The notes under the pieces: generated by a model
The model's input: the letters and a program-made list of their open reading frames with translations, nothing else
Told to the model about the DNA's origin: nothing
Databases searched by the model: none
DNA from: Eubacteriales bacterium
Lineage (GTDB): Bacteria; Bacillota; Clostridia; Christensenellales; CAG-138
NCBI GenBank assembly: GCA_030695285.1
Contig: JAUYTF010000457.1
Location: forward strand, 1 to 12,911
Direction of reading: 5' to 3'
DNA length: 12,911 nt
Translations under genes and position numbers: made by a program
Shown: positions 7,252 to 12,911 of the stretch, piece by piece
Layout: every line of letters begins with the position of its first letter
How positions within the stretch are numbered: the first letter of the stretch is position 1

Positions 7252-7848
7252 ATGCTTACCATTGAACCCATCGTCCGGCTCACGACGCAGCTCGCGCGCC
7301 TGCCCGGCATCGGGCAGAAGTCCGCGCAGCGGCTTGCTTACCATATTCTCGACACACCGCTGGCGCAGGCGCAGGAGCTTGCAGCCGCCATCATCGCCGC
7401 GCGCGAGAAGGTGGTGGACTGCCCCATCTGCGGCACGTATACAGACGTCAGCCCCTGCGGCATCTGCGCGGACACGGGGCGCGACGGCAGCATACTCTGC
7501 GTGGTTTGCGACGCGAAGGATGTAATTGCCATGGAGCGCACGCGCGAGTTTCACGGCAAGTATCATGTGTTGCACGGCGTGCTCTCACCCGTGGACGGCG
7601 TTGGCCCCAACGACATCCGCATCAGCGAGCTCGTCGAGCGCGTCAAGGCGGGCGGAATAAAAGAGGTGATCCTCGCGACCAATCCGGACGTAGAAGGCGA
7701 GGCGACCGCCAGCTACATCGCGCGGCTGCTCAAACCCATGGGTGTCTCCTGCTCGCGCATCGCGCATGGCATCCCCATCGGCGGCAACCTGGAGTATACG
7801 GACGAGGTAACCTTAGCAAAGGCCATGGAAGGCAGAAGGCCTTTGTAA
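7252..7848 (+). CDS. recR: Recombination mediator RecR
   Basis: RecR works with RecO (and RecF) to load RecA onto SSB-coated gapped DNA. The 198-residue product shows the helix-hairpin-helix [17 protein letters not shown] (17-33), a zinc finger with C57, C60, C69 and C72, a Toprim domain (about 80-175, with E95 in VIAMERT and the acidic [10 protein letters not shown]) and the C-terminal [16 protein letters not shown]. Length is normal. It starts two bases after the ybaB stop with only a weak SD, consistent with coupling to ybaB. Confidence 0.97.
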   Translation: MLTIEPIVRLTTQLARLPGIGQKSAQRLAYHILDTPLAQAQELAAAIIAAREKVVDCPICGTYTDVSPCGICADTGRDGSILCVVCDAKDVIAMERTREFHGKYHVLHGVLSPVDGVGPNDIRISELVERVKAGGIKEVILATNPDVEGEATASYIARLLKPMGVSCSRIAHGIPIGGNLEYTDEVTLAKAMEGRRPL

Positions 7849-7892
7849 AACAAGCCTAACGCTTTAGATCATCAAAAAAGCATTCGTGAAAC

Positions 7893-7922
7893 AAGGAGCT
7901 GTCAAAACTGGTAGCTCCTTTT
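7893..7922 (+). terminator. Terminator between convergent recR and mutY
   Basis: AAGGAGCT (7893-7900) pairs with AGCTCCTT (7913-7920) across a 12-base loop and ends in TTTT (7919-7922). It lies 45 bp after the recR stop. The A-rich 5' side means it may also slow transcription coming from mutY on the other strand. Confidence 0.6.
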
Positions 7923-8030
7923 GCGCGGAGATGTTGTTTTATATTTTAGGTCGGATATCATCCGCCCGCATCAAAAACACAAATACCGATCAGCTTTTTT
8001 TCAACGGAACACTCAATTTTTCCGTCTGTC

Positions 8031-9035
8031 TCACAAGCACACCCGATACGCCGTCGGCAACGCGTGGGATTCGTCCAGCACGATCCAACCCTCCGGCAAT
8101 GCTTCCGCAGAAACCTCGGCGGAGCACACGCGCATATGCCACTCGATATGCGTGAAGATGTGCTTGCGCTCATAAAAGCGCAGTTCGCCGGCGGGCAATA
8201 TGCCGTGTTCGCCGAGCCACGCGGCGGCTTCGGCGTCCGATAGTTCCCCCGGGGTCTCCGGTAGCTGCCACAAGCCCGCGAGTAGGCCGATTTCGGGACG
8301 GCGAAAGCCGACGAGGCCACCATGGATCGTGAGCGCGAACACCGTTTTTCTCTCGATTTTTCTCGCCCTTTTTGCGCCGATCACGGGCAGCTGCGCAGTT
8401 CTTCCCTCCCGATACGCCGCACAGAAGTCCCGCACGGGGCATTCGCCGCATTTGGGCGCGCCGTTTGGCAGGCAGACGATAGCACCGAGCTCCATCAGCG
8501 CCGCGTTGAACACACCCGGCTGATCCGTGGGCACGAGCGGCAGGAGAAACGCGCGCACTTCTTTTTTGAACGCAGGATCGCGGATATCCCGCTCCATGCC
8601 AAAGAGCCGCGCATAGACGCGCAGCACGTTTCCGTCCACGGCGGGAACCGCCTCGCCATACGCGATAGACGCGATCGCCCCGGCAGTGTATTCGCCGATG
8701 CCAGGCAGGGCGAGGAGCGCGTCGTAGCTTTGCGGCATTTTTCCAGCAAACCGCGAGACGATCTCGCCCGCTGCTCGTTTCAGGTTTCGCGCGCGGCTAT
8801 AGTACCCCAACCCCTCCCAGAGCTTGTGCAGGCGGTCGTCGTCCACGCTTGCTAGCGCGAAGACATCTGGAAGCTTCCGCAAAAACCGCTCGTAATACGG
8901 AATCACGGCTGCAACCCGCGTCTGCTGGAGCATGATCTCGCTGATCCAGACAGCGTAGCCATCCCTCGTCCTTCGCCAGGGGAGATCACGCATAGAGCGC
9001 AGATACCATTCCATCAAGGGTGCAATCCAGTTCAT
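8031..9035 (-). CDS. mutY: Adenine DNA glycosylase MutY
   Basis: MutY removes adenine mispaired with 8-oxoguanine in base-excision repair. The 334-residue product has the catalytic glutamate E33 in WISEIMLQQTRV, the helix-hairpin-helix LPGIGEYTAGA (110-120) and the catalytic aspartate D134 in VDGNVLRV. Four cysteines (C188, C196, C199, C205) form the [4Fe-4S] site, and a C-terminal NUDIX-like recognition domain carries RRPEIGLLAGLWQLP and an FTH (294-296) lesion-sensing motif. The first cysteine gap is seven residues rather than the usual six. The start MNWIAPLM is chosen by alignment to the family N terminus. Upstream in-frame codons as far as 9143 would run through the promoter. The gene is convergent with recR and divergent from the YwlG-family gene. 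Confidence 0.96.
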   Translation of the reverse strand: MNWIAPLMEWYLRSMRDLPWRRTRDGYAVWISEIMLQQTRVAAVIPYYERFLRKLPDVFALASVDDDRLHKLWEGLGYYSRARNLKRAAGEIVSRFAGKMPQSYDALLALPGIGEYTAGAIASIAYGEAVPAVDGNVLRVYARLFGMERDIRDPAFKKEVRAFLLPLVPTDQPGVFNAALMELGAIVCLPNGAPKCGECPVRDFCAAYREGRTAQLPVIGAKRARKIERKTVFALTIHGGLVGFRRPEIGLLAGLWQLPETPGELSDAEAAAWLGEHGILPAGELRFYERKHIFTHIEWHMRVCSAEVSAEALPEGWIVLDESHALPTAYRVCL

Positions 9036-9041
9036 GCCATC

Positions 9042-9050
9042 AGTATACCA
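9042..9050 (-). promoter_or_regulatory. Extended -10 promoter of mutY
   Basis: On the minus strand TGG-TATACT (9050 to 9042) forms an extended -10 box with no good -35. Standard spacing puts +1 at 9035, the A of the mutY ATG, so the mRNA would be leaderless. Confidence 0.5.
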
Positions 9051-9103
9051 TATAAGAATCGCGCAATCTGCGTGAAAAATTACGCTGAGATGCGCGAAGA
9101 TTG

Positions 9104-9112
9104 TGCTATACT
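9104..9112 (+). promoter_or_regulatory. Extended -10 promoter of the YwlG-family gene
   Basis: TGC-TATACT (9104-9112) is an extended -10 box on the plus strand, again without a clear -35. The expected start is near 9119, which gives a leader of about 64 nt containing the hairpin at 9129-9157. Confidence 0.5.
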
Positions 9113-9128
9113 GTCTTTTTAAAGAAGT

Positions 9129-9157
9129 CATGTCCTCGAGCATACGCTAGAGGCATG
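9129..9157 (+). promoter_or_regulatory. Leader hairpin before the YwlG-family gene
   Basis: Stems CATG/CATG (9129-9132, 9154-9157), CCTC/GAGG (9134-9137, 9150-9153) and AGC/GCT (9139-9141, 9146-9148) stack around loop ATAC, with one bulged T and one G/A mismatch. It ends 13 bases before the SD AGAGGTGAT (9170-9178). No U tract follows, so it is not a terminator. Confidence 0.5.
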
Positions 9158-9182
9158 TGACCAAACCTTAGAGGTGATAAAA

Positions 9183-9752
9183 ATGGACTACAGTGAACTG
9201 ACCCGTCAGGCGGCAGAGGCCGTCGACCATCTTCTCGCGAGCGCCCAATACCGCAAGGGCGATATCTTCATCGTCGGCTGCTCGACGAGCGAAATCACAG
9301 GTCACCGCATCGGCTCAGCCTCCAGCCAGGAGGCAGCGGGGGCTGTGATGGACGCGATCCTACCGCGTGTGACCGAGGCGGGATTATATCTTGCCGTACA
9401 GGGCTGCGAGCACATCAACCGCGCCATCTGCACGAGCCGCGCCTGCATGGAAGAGTACCGCCTGCAGGAAGTATGGGTGCGCCCGTGGCTGCACGCGGGC
9501 GGCGCGTTTGCAACCGAGGCATATAGCCGCATCCCCGACCGCGTGATGGTGGAGGATGTAGCTGCGCAAGCCGCGCTCGGTATAGACATCGGCGGTACGC
9601 TCATCGGCATGCACCTGCACCCAGTCGTGGTGCCTGTGCACACCGAGCAGCGCAAGATCGGCGAGGCTTCCTTCATCCTCGCAAAGACGCGGCCAAAATA
9701 TGTTGGCGGCCCGCGCACGCAATATCAGGAGGATGAACCCGCGCATAAATAA
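9183..9752 (+). CDS. UPF0340/YwlG (TIGR01440) family protein
   Basis: The 189-residue product belongs to a conserved Firmicute family of unknown biochemical function, typified by Bacillus subtilis YwlG. Recognisable blocks are GCSTSEITGHRIG (near residue 32), AVQGCEHINRA (near 72) and the C-terminal GIDIGGTLIGMHLHPVVVPV. Small conserved glycine-, cysteine- and histidine-rich loops suggest an alpha/beta fold with a ligand site, but no reaction can be named. A near-perfect SD, AGAGGTGAT (9170-9178), points to the ATG at 9183. An in-frame GTG at 9174 is part of that SD and is rejected. The gene has its own promoter and a leader hairpin, and is divergent from mutY. Confidence 0.88.
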   Translation: MDYSELTRQAAEAVDHLLASAQYRKGDIFIVGCSTSEITGHRIGSASSQEAAGAVMDAILPRVTEAGLYLAVQGCEHINRAICTSRACMEEYRLQEVWVRPWLHAGGAFATEAYSRIPDRVMVEDVAAQAALGIDIGGTLIGMHLHPVVVPVHTEQRKIGEASFILAKTRPKYVGGPRTQYQEDEPAHK

Positions 9753-9892
9753 GCGTTTTTACCTGTATTTGATACCAAATATGGTGTGTTCATGCCTCGT
9801 GCATACAGCATAAAGTGTTCAATCGAGCGCATAAAACACTCAAAAAGCGCCCAAACATTGCGTTTGATCAGACATCTTGCAAAAAAAATACA
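9753..9892. other. AT-rich spacer with small hairpins, no gene
   Basis: No coding frame is credible here. Short inverted repeats are visible: TATTTG-ATAC-CAAATA (9766-9781), ATGC-CTCGT-GCAT (9792-9804) and AGTGTT/AACACT (9814-9819 with 9835-9840). None is followed by a proper U tract, so how the upstream gene terminates is unclear. The base composition contrasts with the GC-rich flanking genes. Confidence 0.5.
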
Positions 9893-9922
9893 TTGCAATT
9901 TTACAATTGAGTGTACTATACT
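9893..9922 (+). promoter_or_regulatory. Promoter of the structured RNA
   Basis: TTGCAA (9893-9898), an 18-bp spacer and TATACT (9917-9922) form the promoter. An inverted repeat CAATT-TTAC-AATTG (9896-9909) overlaps the -35 box and spacer and could be an operator. Predicted +1 is G9929, which is the first base of the closing helix of the RNA. Confidence 0.6.
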
Positions 9923-9928
9923 AACCTT

Positions 9929-10161
9929 GGTATCCGCGTATCGGGTCTGTGGTTGAAAATCGATGCCAGTCGCAGGCAAAACGATCCACGTAAGCGGGCA
10001 AAGCCCCGTGAGCATGGTGCGGTCTAGATGTAAGTCCAACCGAAGCATATCAAAAACATGCATTTCGAGAGAAGCAGTAGTGAGAGGCTCACCGCCGGGT
10101 AGCGACACTTCCAGTTGGCGTGTGTGGGGTCAAAAACCAGGTCAGCCGGCACACGGATATC
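9929..10161 (+). ncRNA. Candidate structured non-coding RNA, about 233 nt
   Basis: GGTATCCGCGTATCGG (9929-9944) pairs with CCGGCACACGGATATC (10146-10161): 14 of 16 positions pair, counting two G-U pairs. This closes a domain holding many local helices. They include GTGG/CCAC (9949-9952, 9986-9989) enclosing TCG/CGA and TGCC-AGTCGCA-GGCA (9964-9978), GGGC-AAA-GCCC (9996-10006), a CGGT/ACCG arm (10020-10042), GCAT/ATGC (10045-10061), GTGAG-AGG-CTCAC (10080-10092) and CGCC/GGCG (10093-10120). CCAC can also form CACG/CGTG (9987-9990, 10007-10010), so alternative folds exist. The 5' end matches the predicted transcription start. No open frame with an SD fits it. Size, long closing helix and clostridial setting recall the raiA-motif RNA class, but I cannot confirm that. 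It lies 36 nt upstream of the zinc-ribbon gene with no terminator between, so it may be a leader, a stand-alone RNA or both. Confidence 0.65.
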
Positions 10162-10197
10162 AAAAAATTTCACGAACCGAAAAGGGGAAAAAGCCAA

Positions 10198-10473
10198 ATG
10201 TTCCAAGACAAGACACTGGTATGCAAGGATTGCGGTAAGGAATTCATCTTTACGGTCGGCGAGCAGGAGTTTTACGCGGAGAAAGGGTTCCAGAACGAGC
10301 CTGTCCGCTGCAAAGACTGCCGCTCCAGCCGAAAGACAACGCGCAGCAGCGACCGTGAGATGTTCGATGCGGTCTGTGCAGAGTGCGGCACTGCCACCAA
10401 AGTCCCGTTCCAACCCAGAAACGACCGTCCCGTGTACTGCAGCGCCTGCTTCCAGAACCACAAGGACAGTTAA
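10198..10473 (+). CDS. Small double zinc-ribbon protein
   Basis: The 91-residue product holds eight cysteines as four CxxC pairs: C9/C12 with C38/C41, and C60/C63 with C81/C84. This gives two successive zinc ribbons. The spacing and blocks such as LVCKDCGKEFIFTVGEQEFY and REMFDAVCAECG match a small uncharacterised zinc-ribbon family common in Clostridia. Its partner, nucleic acid or protein, is unknown. The start MFQDKTLVC is chosen because the family begins there and AAAGGGGAAA (10181-10190) precedes it. A longer frame from a GTG at 10120 would be buried in the 3' part of the structured RNA and is rejected. A terminator follows at 10536-10565. The gene is probably transcribed from the RNA promoter at 9893-9922. 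Confidence 0.85.
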   Translation: MFQDKTLVCKDCGKEFIFTVGEQEFYAEKGFQNEPVRCKDCRSSRKTTRSSDREMFDAVCAECGTATKVPFQPRNDRPVYCSACFQNHKDS

Positions 10474-10535
10474 CGCATTCCCCTTATTCCGTTCTCGGAT
10501 ATAATCGGAATCAGAGTTCACTAAAACGACCTGAG

Positions 10536-10565
10536 AGGCGTTTCCTTAAAGCGGAAACGCCTTTT
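10536..10565 (+). terminator. Intrinsic terminator after the zinc-ribbon gene
   Basis: AGGCGTTTCC (10536-10545) pairs perfectly with GGAAACGCCT (10553-10562) over a 7-base loop and continues into TTTT. It ends the RNA plus zinc-ribbon transcript before the pepT promoter. Confidence 0.88.
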
Positions 10566-10601
10566 CCGATTTTTGGAGCGATTTTTTGCGCACTCGCTCT
10601 C

Positions 10602-10630
10602 TTGTCATTCGAAAAAACACGTGATATGCT
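10602..10630 (+). promoter_or_regulatory. Promoter of pepT
   Basis: TTGTCA (10602-10607), a 17-bp spacer and TATGCT (10625-10630), with an upstream TG making an extended -10, place transcription start near 10637. The SD GAGGAAG (10656-10662) follows before the ATG at 10672. Confidence 0.65.
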
Positions 10631-10671
10631 CACAAAGAAAGTAACCGAAGAAATCGAGGAAGATAAAAAAC

Positions 10672-11883
10672 ATGGAATCCGTCAAAGACCGCTTTCTGCG
10701 GTATGTGAAGATCGACACCGAATCGGAACAGCACGTAGACAAAATCCCCAGCACCGACAAGCAGCTTGTGCTCTGCCATCTGCTGCACGATGAGCTCATT
10801 GCGTTAGGCGCTGAGGATGTCAAGCTCGATCCGCACGGCTACGTCACCGCGACCATCCCCGCCAACACGAAGCGGAGCGCGCCCGTGATCGGGCTGCTTG
10901 CGCATGTGGACACCGCGGACGCGGTCAGCGGCGCAAACGTAAAGCCAGTACTCACGCCAAATTATGCGGGCGGAGACATCGACATGGGCAACGGCTACAC
11001 GCTCTCGCCCGCCGATTCCCCTGCGCTATTACAGCACCTCGGCGAGGAGATCATTTGCACAGACGGCACGACGCTGCTGGGCGCGGACGACAAGGCGGGC
11101 GTAGCTGAGATTATGACGCTCTGCGAGCGCTTGTTGCAACCCGGCGCGCCGGAGCACGGCAAAATCCGCATTGGCTTCACACCGGACGAAGAGGTTGGCC
11201 GCGGGGTGGATCTCTTCGACGTGCCCGCGTTCGGCGCGGACTTTGGCTATACGGTAGACGGCGGTGCGCTGGGCGAGATCAACTATGAATGCTTCAACGC
11301 CGCGAGCGCGGAAATTCGCATTCAGGGGCGCAGTACGCACACCGGCAGCGCGAAAGGGCGCATGATCAACGCATCGCTCGTGGCGATGGAGCTGCACGCC
11401 CTCTTGCCAAGCCTTGAAAACCCCGCCTGCACCGCAGAGTATGAGGGGTTTTTCCATCTGGAGCGGCTGGATGCGCGCGTTGACAGCGCGTATCTTTATT
11501 ACCTATTGCGTGATCACGACATGGAGAAGTTTGAGCAGAAAAAAGAGTTGATGGAAAAAGCCTGCTCGTTTATGAACGATAAGTACGGCGCGGGCACGGT
11601 CTCGTTGGAGATGAGCGACACCTATTACAACATGAAGCCCAAGGTGCCGCAGTTCATCGTGGACGCGGCGATGCGCGCCATGGAAGCCGTCGGTATCGCG
11701 TCGTTCTGCGCGCCCATCCGCGGGGGCACGGACGGCTCGCGCCTGAGCTACATGGGCCTGCCCTGCCCCAACCTCTGCACCGGCGGGCATAACTTCCACG
11801 GGCGGTACGAGTTCATCAGCACAGAAGCGATGGAGAAGGTGGTTGAGATGCTGGAAGCGCTCGTTCTTTCGTTTGTGAAATAG
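10672..11883 (+). CDS. pepT: Peptidase T (tripeptide aminopeptidase)
   Basis: PepT is a cytoplasmic M20-family dizinc enzyme that removes the N-terminal residue from tripeptides. The 403-residue product has the expected metal and catalytic positions: H78 and D80 in AHVDTAD, bridging D140 in GADDKAG, catalytic E173 and metal ligand E174 in FTPDEEVG, D196 in YTVDGG and H373 in CTGGHNFHG. The dimerisation lid is in the middle (about 210-320), including GRSTHTGSAKGRMINA. Length is normal for the family. It has its own promoter (10602-10630) and an upstream terminator, so it is monocistronic. No clear terminator follows the stop; the sequence turns AT-rich at once. Confidence 0.97.
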   Translation: MESVKDRFLRYVKIDTESEQHVDKIPSTDKQLVLCHLLHDELIALGAEDVKLDPHGYVTATIPANTKRSAPVIGLLAHVDTADAVSGANVKPVLTPNYAGGDIDMGNGYTLSPADSPALLQHLGEEIICTDGTTLLGADDKAGVAEIMTLCERLLQPGAPEHGKIRIGFTPDEEVGRGVDLFDVPAFGADFGYTVDGGALGEINYECFNAASAEIRIQGRSTHTGSAKGRMINASLVAMELHALLPSLENPACTAEYEGFFHLERLDARVDSAYLYYLLRDHDMEKFEQKKELMEKACSFMNDKYGAGTVSLEMSDTYYNMKPKVPQFIVDAAMRAMEAVGIASFCAPIRGGTDGSRLSYMGLPCPNLCTGGHNFHGRYEFISTEAMEKVVEMLEALVLSFVK

Positions 11884-11902
11884 AAAGGATAGTCACAATC
11901 TA

Positions 11903-12152
11903 CTAGAAACGCTTGCTTTTTCGTTTGATAAGATGAAAAGGATCGGAATTACGATAGGTTTCTAAAAGACTATAACAAAGTACCAAAGAAGCAGGAATTG
12001 AAATAGCCGGTCTGATCCATTGGAGAATGAATATACATACCGGCATGCTCAGATAAGCAAGCGAAAGCGTAGGAATCAACTTGCTATAAGAGTGACAAGC
12101 AGTATTCAAAACAGAGTTCTCACGATTATTCTTTATTAGACTTGGGATTCAT
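11903..12152 (-). pseudogene. N-terminal remnant of a membrane protein
   Basis: On the minus strand an open frame ending at 11903 encodes two hydrophobic segments (around TLSLAYLSMPVCIFILQW and PAISIPASLVLCYSLL), then a basic tail and a stop. This looks like the first two membrane helices of a large polytopic protein of the kind at the right edge, cut off just after pepT. The frame's only plausible start is a TTG (12107-12109) with a poor SD. A better start, ATG at 12150-12152 with GAAGGAT upstream, reads only eight codons (MNPKSNKE) before TAA. A one-base shift in the A-rich stretch that follows would join it to the membrane frame. I therefore read it as a frameshifted, truncated gene; a real small membrane protein is the alternative. 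Confidence 0.35.
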
Positions 12153-12307
12153 TTCTGTTCTATCCTTCGCGCTAATCCAAAATACTCCACGCGGAGAACC
12201 AGTGCCACAACTAACCTCTCAGACGGCATATCCCCAAAGGCTTCTGCATTAACTTCTTTCGGCTCGAAAACGTGTTGGTCTATAGAGACGAGACGCTTAC
12301 CGTACTC
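12149..12307 (-). pseudogene. Short open fragment, possible gene 3' end
   Basis: A 52-codon frame between stops on the minus strand has a protein-like composition (it includes VNAEAFGDMPSERLVVAL and ends ARRIEQK). Its TGA overlaps the ATG at 12150-12152 as ATGA, the usual arrangement of coupled genes. No start codon with an SD is visible, except an internal ATG that would give only 26 residues. I do not recognise the family. It may be the tail of a deleted gene. Confidence 0.25.
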
Positions 12308-12320
12308 TCATATGCGTCCC

Positions 12321-12911
12321 TTAGTCAACTCGTTTCAAAATCTCGTTTAATACGCCCGAGAACATCTCCGGAAAGAGTGCATCCTCTTGTGCGAAATAGT
12401 TTTTGTAAAATTGTACTTCTTCTCGGTCAGTAGGTACTATTCTTTGATACACGATAAACAGATATCCATTGCCCATATCAAATCTCATTGACTCTACAAA
12501 GTGGGTTTGTGGAATATCGCTGTAAAATGCGCTATTATATTTTCCTGCAATGCTTGCGTCGCAAAACGGCTCGCAGGTTAACACATACTTAGACATCAAA
12601 AGCTCTTCAGGAAAGTAATGCGTTCCTAATATCGCAGAACCATATGACAAACGTAAGCTGACAGACCGGTCCGGCAAATCACAACTACGAAATATATCGG
12701 GATTGTAGGGGAGTCCATGCGGAATCATATATGCGGACTCGGATTCAGAACAGTTCTCGACCAACCAACGATTCACTTTTCTAATCTGCTCAATATCATT
12801 TCGACGAGGTAGTGTGAGAGGTGCTTTTGAAAACAAAAAAGGAATTGATGTAGTACTCGCAGCGCCACAGACAATTGCATTTGATAAGCTAAACCCAAGA
12901 ATAATCATTGC
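12321..12911 (-). CDS. C-terminal part of a large membrane protein, partial
   Basis: This open frame enters from beyond the right edge and ends with TAA at 12321-12323, leaving about 196 residues. It starts with the end of a hydrophobic segment (near ILGFSLSNAIVCGAAS). The rest is a soluble domain including WLVENC, AYMIPHGLPYNPD, LSYGSAILGTHYFPEELL and a mixed alpha/beta tail ending LNEILKRVD. This arrangement, many helices then an extracytoplasmic C-terminal domain, resembles bacterial GT-C-type surface-polysaccharide glycosyltransferases, but only the tail is visible and the family cannot be fixed. Codon use is clearly more AT-rich than in the genes to the left (37% GC in 12361-12420 against 70% in 7261-7320), suggesting acquired DNA. 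Confidence 0.65.
   Translation of the reverse strand, partial: AMIILGFSLSNAIVCGAASTTSIPFLFSKAPLTLPRRNDIEQIRKVNRWLVENCSESESAYMIPHGLPYNPDIFRSCDLPDRSVSLRLSYGSAILGTHYFPEELLMSKYVLTCEPFCDASIAGKYNSAFYSDIPQTHFVESMRFDMGNGYLFIVYQRIVPTDREEVQFYKNYFAQEDALFPEMFSGVLNEILKRVD

Noticed and set aside
8394..8475. Altered iron-sulfur site in MutY because of a seven-residue first gap
   Set aside because: All four cysteines are present, and as I recall clostridial homologues show the same PNGxPKC spacing, so it is probably a normal variant.
9036..9143. N-terminal extension of MutY to an upstream start
   Set aside because: The family begins at MNWIAPLM. The extension would run through the promoter region and lacks an SD.
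9741..9760. Terminator of the YwlG-family gene (GCGC/GCGT plus T tract)
   Set aside because: The stem has only four pairs including one G-U, overlaps the stop codon and is too weak to call.
10120..10197. Zinc-ribbon protein starting at the GTG at 10120
   Set aside because: This part lies in the 3' strand of the structured RNA, is not part of the family and has no SD. The ATG at 10198 fits.
11908..11930. Terminator of pepT from AAACG/CGTTT pairing
   Set aside because: It is a weak five-pair stem with no following T run on the plus strand.

Overview
The window reads as a chromosomal segment of a GC-rich, Gram-positive-type Firmicute, most likely a clostridial lineage. This is inferred from the gene families (the dnaX-ybaB-recR block, RadA, the YwlG/UPF0340 family, a clostridial-type double zinc-ribbon protein, PepT), from strong AGGAGG-type ribosome binding sites and from sigma-A-like promoters. 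The species cannot be named from sequence alone. Most of the window is housekeeping DNA, with lower-GC, partly degraded DNA at the right end (after about 11,884).

Layout. 1-307: a complete tRNA-Arg(CCG) on the minus strand, preceded by two 78-nt repeat units that carry only the tRNA 5' half. 308-2816 (minus): a two-gene operon of a membrane-anchored protein of beta-propeller character and radA, with TGA and ATG one base apart. 3108-4823 (plus): a polytopic membrane protein resembling GT-C glycosyltransferases, ending in a strong terminator. 5037-7848 (plus): dnaX, ybaB and recR, linking replication clamp loading to recombinational repair. 8031-9035 (minus): mutY, convergent with recR and apparently transcribed as a leaderless mRNA. 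9183-9752 (plus): a YwlG-family protein with a hairpin in its leader.

9753-10473: an AT-rich spacer, then a well-formed promoter whose predicted start site coincides with the first base of a 16-bp closing helix. The helix encloses about 230 nt full of short hairpins. This is a strong candidate structured RNA, possibly of the raiA class (not verifiable here), lying directly upstream of a small double zinc-ribbon protein. 10672-11883: pepT with its own promoter. 11884-12911: lower-GC DNA with an N-terminal remnant of a membrane protein, a short open fragment with an ATGA junction, and the C-terminal part of a large membrane-protein gene running off the right edge, all on the minus strand.

The best candidate for something poorly described is the structured RNA at 9929-10161. 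The tandem 5'-half tRNA repeats are second.
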